Assembly: GCA_030150795.1 (NCBI GenBank)
Contig: JASLFF010000598.1
Coordinates: forward strand, 1-6,417
Direction: 5' to 3'
Source: Terriglobales bacterium
Lineage (GTDB): Bacteria; Acidobacteriota; Terriglobia; Terriglobales; Gp1-AA117
DNA length: 6,417 bases
The translations under genes and the position numbers were made by a program. Shown here piece by piece: positions 1-4,579 of this stretch (its first letter is position 1; each line of letters begins with the position of its first letter). The notes under the pieces were generated by a model. It was not told where the DNA came from. It searched no databases and saw only the letters and a list, made by a program, of their open reading frames with translations.

Positions 1-20
1 GACGCAAAGGGTGGGTAACC
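1..20 (+). repeat. Copy of GACGCAAAGG repeat, cut by window edge
   Basis: This 20-bp stretch is identical to positions 161-180. It is probably the right arm of a palindromic element whose left part lies outside the window. Confidence 0.7.
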
Positions 21-106
21 CAAACGTCCGACGAATCACGCTGTTCCTCACCAAGCCGTGAATAACAAAATGTCCAACCAATCACTCTGCCCCTTACCAA
101 ACCGTG
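21..106. repeat. Imperfect tandem duplication, unit about 41-45 bp
   Basis: Positions 21-60 and 66-106 align with about 32 identical columns of 41 and one gap. Both end in CCAA(G/A)CCGTG and share AATCAC and GTCC at matching spacing. The second unit runs into the palindromic repeat copy at 103-127. It has no coding signature; it may be a decayed remnant of the same repeat family. Confidence 0.5.
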
Positions 107-180
107 GGTGCCCCATCCTTTGCGTCCAGTGTGATCGCATATTTATTCACGCTCATTGCGGACGCAAAGGGTGGGTAACC
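103..180. repeat. Palindromic repeat element (inverted arms 103-127 and 160-180)
   Basis: The left arm reads CCCCATCCTTTGCGTCC toward the centre, and the right arm answers with GGACGCAAAGGGTGGG. Eleven bases pair without interruption, then a wobble or mismatch, then TGGG/CCCA. Between the arms a smaller stem GTGTGA (129-134) / TCACGC (147-152) can form with one G-U pair, so the whole element can fold as one long hairpin. This is the layout of dispersed intergenic palindromes (REP- or MITE-like); no transposase is nearby. Confidence 0.65.
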
Positions 181-241
181 AAGACGTTTAAACCTTAACG
201 ATTGCAGCGATATTGGATTCCCAATCGATGACATAGAGGAA

Positions 242-274
242 CCCGGTAAAGCGCGACTTAGTTGCGTCTCCGGG
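242..274 (+). repeat. Small nested hairpin
   Basis: Outer arms CCCGG (242-246) and CCGGG (270-274) enclose an inner stem CGCGAC (252-257) / GTTGCG (261-266), which closes a three-base TTA loop. The inner stem needs one G-U pair as plus-strand RNA. No T-run follows, so it is not a clear terminator. Its function is unknown and it may be chance. Confidence 0.3.
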
Positions 275-350
275 ATGATGGCGATGGAACATTGACTGGA
301 TATTACTCTCAGAGAGAAGAGGGATGGAGCAAGATCGAAATTTGATCTCA

Positions 351-427
351 ACCCACCCTTTGCGTCCGTCGTCAGGATTTTTTGAATGTAAACAGTCTCG
401 CAGGACGCAAAGGATGGGGCACCCACG
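351..427. repeat. Palindromic repeat element (inverted arms 351-367 and 403-427)
   Basis: ACCCACCCTTTGCGTCC (351-367) is the exact reverse complement of 160-176. The right arm, 403-427, is a perfect 25-bp inverted match to 103-127. The arms are separated by 35 bp without an obvious inner stem. Together with the element at 103-180 this makes two elements of one family in tandem, each with inverted arms. Confidence 0.65.
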
Positions 428-448
428 ATTTTGGTGGGATACGCAATG

Positions 449-483
449 AACAAAAGAAAAGAGCGGAGCCCCGAAAGCTCGGG
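449..483 (-). terminator. Candidate rho-independent terminator for the acylase gene
   Basis: Read on the minus strand, a CCCGA / TCGGG stem with a four-base GCTT loop (470-483) begins 16 bases after the acylase stop codon. It is followed by a pyrimidine-rich stretch with two T4 runs (449-464). The stem is only five strong pairs and the T-run does not follow it directly, so termination may be weak or only apparent. Confidence 0.4.
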
Positions 484-498
484 CACTTTACTACATCT

Positions 499-3000
499 CT
501 ACTTCGGCTCCAGCCTCAGCTCATGCGCCTTCGTCTCTTGCACTCCCGCATCCGTAAACGCCAGCGAAAACGTCTTGTTGTTGTACCAGGCGTCCCAGTG
601 GTCCATGTAATGCGGGCTGAACGGCTGGCCGGATTCACCGAGCACGATATTGAACGTGGAAGCGTCAAGGTTGGAGAAGTCCACGGTCATGCGTTCCGAC
701 GGGCCAAAGCCCCGGCCCACCTGCTTGACGGTATAGCCGCCGCCGGATTGAGGCTTCGTGCCCGGTCCGGCGACGCTCATGTGTCCGTGCAGGATAGGCA
801 GGCCATTGAACACGGGATGGCTGATCGACACGGGATAAACTTCGCCATACTTCCATGTCTTCAGGTCGGCAGGCGCATCTTTAAGCGCTTTCTCTACTGC
901 GGCGGTGAGAAAGTCATTAAAGTTGTCATAGCCGGGAGGCAGCCAGCGCGCAGGTTGATTGGCGACGATATTTTCCAGCGCCACGGCGGCCTCTGACCAT
1001 TCGTAGTTGTCGGCGTCATTGCCGAGCTTGGGATCGAGCAGCATCTCCCAAAGGTAGCGGCGCGTGCGGACTTCGATGGTCGGCGCGACGGAGTCGGCCA
1101 GCATTTGTCCGTCCCAGCCGCGCATCAGGTCTGCGGCCTGGCGCGTGCGGTCCGTGGCTTTGGAGCTGTGGTCAATGGCGTAGACCATTTTGTCGGCAAA
1201 GAAGCGATCGTATTCGGATGTTATGTCCGTCTGCAGGGCCAGCATGTCCGCCGGAGAAAACTTCTTGTCCGTCTTGAGCAATTTGTAGATGCGCTCAGTG
1301 CGATACGGCGGGAACCACTGCGTGGCCAACTGATACGGATATCCTGCCGGCGTGATCTTTGAATTCGCCGTGGCGATAATTCCCGAAGGCGGATTGTAGA
1401 GGCTGGGCAGCTTGTCAAAAGGCAGATAGCCGGTCCAGTCATGCTTGCCGTCTGCGCCGTTCACCGGCACCGTGCCATCGCCGGAAGCGCGGATAGGCAC
1501 AAAGCCCATCGGTTGATAGCCAATGTTGCCGTCAATATCGGCATAGACCACGTTTTGCGAGGGCGTGGCAAACATGGAAAGCGCTTTGCGGAACTGCTCC
1601 CAGTTTTGTGCGGAGTCAAGATCAAACAGCGGCACGCTGATGGCATGCGGATCATAGACCAGCCAGCCCAGCGCAATCTGCCGCGTCTCTCCGCGCAGCA
1701 GCGACGTGATGATTGGCCCGTGCCGCGTAACGGTCACGTCAAACGCCACATCAGGCTTGCCCTTGACGTGAATTACCTGGTGATCGATCTCTGGTTTCTG
1801 CCAGCCGGTAGGCGTTTGATATTCACCGGCAGCGTTGAAGTTTTCAATGAACAGGTCCTGCACGTCAGGATTGAGATTGGTAAATCCCCACGCGATGCGC
1901 TGGTTGTGCCCCACGCTGATGAAGGGCAGCCCGGGCAGGGAAAAGCCTTCAATGTTGAAGTCGCCTGAGTGGAGCTGCACCTCATACCAAACGCCGGGGA
2001 CGCGGTGCGGCAGGTGCATATCATTCGACAGCAGCGGCTTGCCGGAAACCGTGTGCGCGCCGGAGATTACCCAGTTGTTCGATCCCGGCAGGCAGGCTTC
2101 GCAGGAATCGTCATTGATCTGCGGCAGAGATTGCAGCGGGGCAAAGCGGGGCGAGGCTTGGCTAATTTTTTTAGCGGGCGCAGTTGCAGGCGCATTTTTA
2201 CTTGGAGCATTTGTATCGCTACTGTTTCCCGCTTCGCTGGCCGGCGGATGGTCGCGCCATGAATCGGGCGGATACAAATCTGCCATCAGCTCCGGAGAAA
2301 GCTTGGCGCCGATTTTTTCCCGCCAGTATTCAGTTTCATACTGCGGGTTGAGTAATTGACTCATCCCAATGCCAATGAGCAATGCGTCTGTAACCGTCCA
2401 CGGACGCGGCTTATAGCCAAGAAGGGTGAACTCCATTGGAAGCGTTTTGCTGTGCTGGTCAATGAAAGCGTTCACACCCTTGGCATACGCCTCAAAGAAC
2501 GCACGGTCGCGCGCCGGAAGCTGCTGGGTTACGCGCTCAGCGATCACGCGCAGCCGCATGGTACGCTGCTGCTTGTCATAGTCCACCCAGGTCTGGCGCG
2601 GACGCATGGCAGCCGTAGCGCGCGAAACCGGTTGCGGCGGCGCGCTGGAGGCAGGAAAAATCTCCGCCATCTCCCCGCCCACTGCGCGACGTGTGAGGTC
2701 CATCTGCCACAAACGGTCCTGGGCGGTCACGTAACCCTGGGCGAAGAACAGATCTTCAAAATTTGCTGCGGTAATATGCGGCACGCCGTGCGTATCTCGG
2801 ACCACCGAGACCGGCGCCTGCAGCCCGGCAACGATGATTGTGCCATCGAGTTGCGGCAGGGCGGAGCGCGCGCCGTTATAGAACCAGAGGAATGCCAGAG
2901 TCCCGGCAATAAGAACCAGCAGCAGGATCCACAGAATGATCTTGAAGGCGACGCCGAAAAAGCCTTTGCGCGAGGCAGGAGCAGCAACAGTTGTAGCCAT
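499..3000 (-). CDS. Penicillin acylase family protein, membrane-anchored Ntn hydrolase
   Basis: This 833-residue protein is of normal length for the penicillin amidase / acyl-homoserine-lactone acylase family, which cleaves amide bonds and matures by autoproteolysis into alpha and beta chains. Residues about 17-41 form one strong hydrophobic helix after a short basic start (signal anchor, so probably periplasmic). The alpha region holds the family signatures HGVPHI (71-76) and AQDRLWQMDL (93-102). Cleavage is expected between G306 and S307 in PGSNNWV; S307 would be the new N-terminus and nucleophile. N546 (beta 240 by this count) sits where the oxyanion Asn (beta 241 in E. coli penicillin G acylase) is expected, and R567 or R570 may match the later Arg. 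Residues about 252-290 are low-complexity, Ala/Ser/Pro/Lys-rich, and probably the spacer removed or left loose on maturation. C300 and C303 lie just before the cleavage site. Substrate (beta-lactam, N-acyl homoserine lactone or another amide) cannot be read from sequence. The gene stands alone, divergent from fur. Confidence 0.93.
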   Translation of the reverse strand: MATTVAAPASRKGFFGVAFKIILWILLLVLIAGTLAFLWFYNGARSALPQLDGTIIVAGLQAPVSVVRDTHGVPHITAANFEDLFFAQGYVTAQDRLWQMDLTRRAVGGEMAEIFPASSAPPQPVSRATAAMRPRQTWVDYDKQQRTMRLRVIAERVTQQLPARDRAFFEAYAKGVNAFIDQHSKTLPMEFTLLGYKPRPWTVTDALLIGIGMSQLLNPQYETEYWREKIGAKLSPELMADLYPPDSWRDHPPASEAGNSSDTNAPSKNAPATAPAKKISQASPRFAPLQSLPQINDDSCEACLPGSNNWVISGAHTVSGKPLLSNDMHLPHRVPGVWYEVQLHSGDFNIEGFSLPGLPFISVGHNQRIAWGFTNLNPDVQDLFIENFNAAGEYQTPTGWQKPEIDHQVIHVKGKPDVAFDVTVTRHGPIITSLLRGETRQIALGWLVYDPHAISVPLFDLDSAQNWEQFRKALSMFATPSQNVVYADIDGNIGYQPMGFVPIRASGDGTVPVNGADGKHDWTGYLPFDKLPSLYNPPSGIIATANSKITPAGYPYQLATQWFPPYRTERIYKLLKTDKKFSPADMLALQTDITSEYDRFFADKMVYAIDHSSKATDRTRQAADLMRGWDGQMLADSVAPTIEVRTRRYLWEMLLDPKLGNDADNYEWSEAAVALENIVANQPARWLPPGYDNFNDFLTAAVEKALKDAPADLKTWKYGEVYPVSISHPVFNGLPILHGHMSVAGPGTKPQSGGGYTVKQVGRGFGPSERMTVDFSNLDASTFNIVLGESGQPFSPHYMDHWDAWYNNKTFSLAFTDAGVQETKAHELRLEPK

Positions 3001-3008
3001 GGGCCAAG

Positions 3009-3038
3009 ATTTTACCCGTATGGTTGCGCCAGCGGCAA
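3009..3038 (-). promoter_or_regulatory. Candidate acylase promoter, nearly leaderless
   Basis: On the minus strand a TAAAAT hexamer (3009-3014, five of six matches to TATAAT) lies eight bases before the ATG at 3000. A TTGCCG hexamer (3033-3038) sits 18 bp upstream of it. Transcription would begin within a few bases of the start codon. No Shine-Dalgarno motif is seen in the bases before the ATG. Confidence 0.4.
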
Positions 3039-3074
3039 TCGGGATCAGCTATTGGCGTGTCACACCTTCCGCGT

Positions 3075-3198
3075 GAATTGCCAAAATCGCCGAAATTGCC
3101 AAAGATCGCCGAATGTGAGCATTCGAACCCGCGATGAATTTCGGGTGCTCAGCATTTCAATTTGGAGTCTTTGGCACTTTTGGCATTCTTGGCAATTC
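3075..3198. repeat. 124-bp extended palindrome built of 9-bp units
   Basis: The left arm (3075-3113) is an iteration of a GCC(A/G)AAAT(C/T)-type 9-mer: units start at 3080, 3089, 3098 and, after one extra base, 3108. The right arm (about 3160-3198) is its imperfect inverted copy with units TTTGGCACT, TTTGGCATT and CTTGGCAATTC. Inside, TGAGCATTCGAA (3116-3127) pairs with TTCGGGTGCTCA (3140-3151) over 12 pairs, two of them G-U as plus-strand RNA. The outer and inner stems are contiguous, so the element can fold as one long hairpin with a 12-base loop. It fills most of the gap between the divergent acylase and fur genes and ends about 10 bp before the fur -10 box. Confidence 0.65.
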
Positions 3199-3208
3199 GC
3201 TGATTGCG

Positions 3209-3214
3209 TATAAT
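3209..3214 (+). promoter_or_regulatory. fur -10 box (TATAAT)
   Basis: This is a perfect TATAAT 47 bp before the fur ATG. The -35 region is poor: TTCTTG at 3186-3191 with a 17-bp spacer is the best-placed candidate. Transcription would start near 3221, giving an untranslated leader of about 40 bases. Confidence 0.6.
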
Positions 3215-3236
3215 GAAAATGAAATTCATTTTCATT
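3212..3236. promoter_or_regulatory. Fur box, perfect 25-bp palindrome over the fur promoter
   Basis: AATGAAAATGAA (3212-3223) and TTCATTTTCATT (3225-3236) are exact reverse complements around a central A. The central 19-mer (3215-3233) matches the classical Fur box GATAATGATAATCATTATC at 15 of 19 positions. The site overlaps the end of the -10 box and the predicted transcription start, the position expected for a repressor. It fits a Fur box better than a PerR box. Autorepression of fur by metal-loaded Fur is inferred. Confidence 0.72.
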
Positions 3237-3261
3237 TAAATAGTCTTTTTGGATCGATAAC

Positions 3262-3756
3262 ATGCTGCAACGACGGATTGACGATCATGCGCCGCCTTCG
3301 CGCGAATCCATGCGTGAAGCGCAGGAGATTTTTTACAAGCACCTGAAGCGCGTGGGTCTTAAGCATACTGACCAGCGCGATACCATCCTGCGCACCTTTC
3401 TTGAAACGCGTGATCATCTTTCCACCGATGAGCTTTTCCGCCTCGTCCGCAAGAAAGACGCCAAGGTCGGTTTTACCACGGTTTACCGCACGCTCAAGCT
3501 GCTGGCGGAATGCGGCCTGGCCAGCGCCGTTCCGTTTCCTGACGGCATGGCGCGTTATGAGCACCAGTTCAACCGCCGCAATCACCATCACATGGTCTGC
3601 ACTGAGTGCGATGCGTCGGTTGAATTTTTCTCTCCTGAAGTAAACAAGCTGGAAGAAGAGATTGGCCGCAAATACCATTTTGACGCCACGCGCCATAACT
3701 TCCAGATTTATGGCGTGTGCGAAGACTGCCGCAAGAAAAGCCGCCGGGCGATCTAG
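3262..3756 (+). CDS. fur: Fur-family metal-dependent transcriptional repressor
   Basis: The protein has 164 residues, slightly longer than the usual 140-150 because of a ~15-residue N-terminal extension. Residues about 20-95 are the winged-helix DNA-binding domain (GLKHTDQRDTIL at 32-43, the recognition-helix motif TTVYRTLKLL at 72-81). Residues about 96-156 form the dimerisation and metal domain. Two CxxC pairs (C113/C116, C153/C156) would hold structural zinc. H52, E100, H108-H110, E121 and H145 are candidate regulatory-metal ligands. E121 occupies the place where peroxide-sensing PerR has an Asp, which favours an iron-type Fur over PerR; Zur or Mur cannot be excluded. The ATG at 3262 has only a weak GGA eight bases before it; the internal ATG at 3310 (M17) is an alternative that would still leave a whole domain. 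The Fur box directly upstream supports autoregulation. Confidence 0.92.
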   Translation: MLQRRIDDHAPPSRESMREAQEIFYKHLKRVGLKHTDQRDTILRTFLETRDHLSTDELFRLVRKKDAKVGFTTVYRTLKLLAECGLASAVPFPDGMARYEHQFNRRNHHHMVCTECDASVEFFSPEVNKLEEEIGRKYHFDATRHNFQIYGVCEDCRKKSRRAI

Positions 3757-3777
3757 TTCTTTAATCAAGACCGAAAT

Positions 3778-3842
3778 CTTTGAAACGCAGAGGAACAGAG
3801 GTAATGGAGGACACGCTTCCTCCTTTCCTCCGTGTTTCAAGG
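3778..3842. repeat. Hairpin-forming repeat after fur, possible terminator
   Basis: CTTTGAAACGCAGAGGAA (3778-3795) and TTCCTCCGTGTTTCAAGG (3825-3842) are inverted, 15 of 18 positions complementary. Inside, GGAGGA (3806-3811) and TCCTCC (3818-3823) form a second stem with a six-base loop. The left arm recurs at 4382-4401 with one difference (19 of 20). It starts 21 bases after the fur stop and could act as a terminator, although only a three-base T-run follows the inner stem. Confidence 0.55.
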
Positions 3843-3860
3843 TGTTTCTGATGACGTCGG

Positions 3861-3866
3861 TACAAT
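3861..3866 (+). promoter_or_regulatory. Candidate -10 box for the acetyltransferase gene
   Basis: TACAAT matches TATAAT at five of six positions and ends six bases before the GTG start, so the predicted transcript would begin at or next to the start codon. No convincing -35 box was found. Confidence 0.4.
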
Positions 3867-3872
3867 GTTTGC

Positions 3873-4331
3873 GTGCTCTCTGTTCGCAAGTATCAGCCTC
3901 AAGATTTCCCGCGTCTGCTGGAAATCGACCAATCCTGCTTTGTTGAAGGCATCGCCTATTCCAAAGAAGAGATGCGTTACTTTGTCGGCATGCCAACGGC
4001 AATCTCGTTGGTCGGTTTGCAGGAAGAAAAGATCGTTGGTTTTGTGATTGCGGACCGTTTTCGTCCGCGACGCGCTTCGCGGTCGATGGGCAAGATCATC
4101 ACTATTGACGTAGCCCCGGAGGCCCAGCACAGCGGCATGGGAACCCTGCTAATGTCTTCTGCGGAAGTCGAACTGAAGCAAGCCGGTTGCGATTATGTCT
4201 CGCTTGAGGTGGCGGTCGATAACGAACCCGCGCTCAAGTTTTACAAGAAACATGGTTACGCGGTGCTGAAAGTCCTGCCGCGCTATTATCTGGATTCCAT
4301 CGATGGGCTGCTGATGGGGAAAAGGCTGTGA
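3873..4331 (+). CDS. GNAT-family N-acetyltransferase, RimI-like
   Basis: This 152-residue protein is a single GNAT domain that transfers an acetyl group from acetyl-CoA to an amine. The acetyl-CoA loop is seen as VAPEAQHSGMGTLLM (80-94), with the Q/R-x-x-G-x-G core QHSGMG at 85-90. The second signature, LEVAVDNEPALKFYKKHGY (111-129), and the following RYYLDSIDGLLM (137-148) resemble RimI, which acetylates the N-terminus of ribosomal protein S18. Similar small GNAT enzymes have other substrates, and the usual RimI neighbour tsaB is not seen here, so only the family is firm. The start is the GTG at 3873: an in-frame TGA lies at 3852 with no other start codon between, and the nearby ATG at 3865 is out of frame. 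No Shine-Dalgarno motif is seen. The 116-bp gap after fur, with a hairpin, argues against one operon. Confidence 0.85.
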   Translation: MLSVRKYQPQDFPRLLEIDQSCFVEGIAYSKEEMRYFVGMPTAISLVGLQEEKIVGFVIADRFRPRRASRSMGKIITIDVAPEAQHSGMGTLLMSSAEVELKQAGCDYVSLEVAVDNEPALKFYKKHGYAVLKVLPRYYLDSIDGLLMGKRL

Positions 4332-4334
4332 GGA

Positions 4335-4537
4335 GATTGCCAAAATCGCCGAAATTGCCAAAATTGAAAATTGAGAGGAACTCTTTGAAACGCAAAGGAA
4401 CGAGCGAAGCGAGGATTGGAATAATTTCCGATGAGCCGGTATTAGTTGGTCTGTATATCCATAATTTGTCTGTGTTCATGCGTGGCGAGGGTTTCAATTT
4501 TGGCAATCTTTGGCAATTTCGGCGATTCTGGCAATTC
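4335..4537. repeat. Second 9-bp-unit palindromic element, with long mosaic centre
   Basis: The left arm begins four bases after the acetyltransferase stop and holds units GCCAAAATC (4339), GCCGAAATT (4348) and GCCAAAATT (4357). The right arm (about 4493-4537) is the inverted version with one extra unit (reverse complement GCCAAAGATT). The first two units are identical in sequence and order to those at 3080-3097, so these are copies of one family. The centre (about 4375-4490) is not a simple hairpin. It holds a copy of another repeat (4382-4401), and on the minus strand a CACGCATGAACACAGA stretch that resembles widespread intergenic repeats of environmental bacteria. Confidence 0.6.
4382..4401 (+). 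repeat. Second copy of the post-fur repeat arm
   Basis: TCTTTGAAACGCAAAGGAAC matches 3777-3796 at 19 of 20 positions. Its partner arm is not clearly present here, so this is a half or decayed copy nested inside the 9-bp-unit element. Confidence 0.55.
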
Positions 4538-4563
4538 CAGAGGGCCCATCGCCCAATTTAATT

Positions 4564-4569
4564 TAGAAT
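4564..4569 (+). promoter_or_regulatory. Candidate -10 box for the hydantoinase gene
   Basis: TAGAAT matches TATAAT at five of six positions and ends ten bases before the ATG at 4580; the overlapping TTTAAT at 4557 is an alternative. No -35 box of quality was found. The bases before the ATG lack a Shine-Dalgarno motif. Confidence 0.3.
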
Positions 4570-4579
4570 CACGGGTTTT

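Larger units (their letters stand above)
1..498. other. Gene-free, repeat-rich intergenic region
   Basis: No convincing gene is present. Open frames crossing this stretch have no recognisable domain, and their peptides merely repeat the translated palindromes (for example 'DAKGG' and 'DAKDG'). The region lies downstream of the acylase gene on the minus strand. It contains five copies of a 'GGACGCAAAGG(G/A)TGGG' repeat in strictly alternating orientation (about 1-20, 103-127, 160-180, 351-367, 403-427), a ~45-bp imperfect tandem duplication (21-106), a small nested hairpin (242-274) and a weak terminator candidate (449-483). The stretch 181-350 shows nothing else I can name. I saw no tRNA or rRNA. 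Confidence 0.7.

Noticed and set aside
1..427. CRISPR array
   Set aside because: The repeats alternate in orientation, have irregular spacing (about 30 to 170 bp) and differ in length; no cas genes are present.
94..486. Open frame of 130 codons on the minus strand downstream of the acylase
   Set aside because: The peptide repeats translated repeat copies and shows no domain; the DNA is better explained as palindromic repeats.
382..996. Open frame of 204 codons on the plus strand
   Set aside because: It lies mostly antisense to the conserved C-terminal part of the acylase gene, begins inside the palindromic repeat, and its product has no recognisable domain.
3075..3198. Insertion sequence
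   Set aside because: No transposase frame lies between the inverted arms and no target-site duplication is evident; it is a non-coding palindrome.
2356..3213. Long plus-strand open frame of 285 codons
   Set aside because: It is antisense to the well-supported N-terminal half of the acylase and has a shadow-like, Arg/His-rich composition; it also runs into the palindrome before fur.
3215..3233. PerR box
   Set aside because: The central 15-mer matches the PerR consensus poorly, while the 19-mer fits the Fur box at 15 positions; the regulator also has Glu (E121) where PerR has Asp.
3232..4002. Minus-strand open frame of 256 codons
   Set aside because: It is antisense across the whole fur gene and the start of the acetyltransferase, both of which have clear family motifs.
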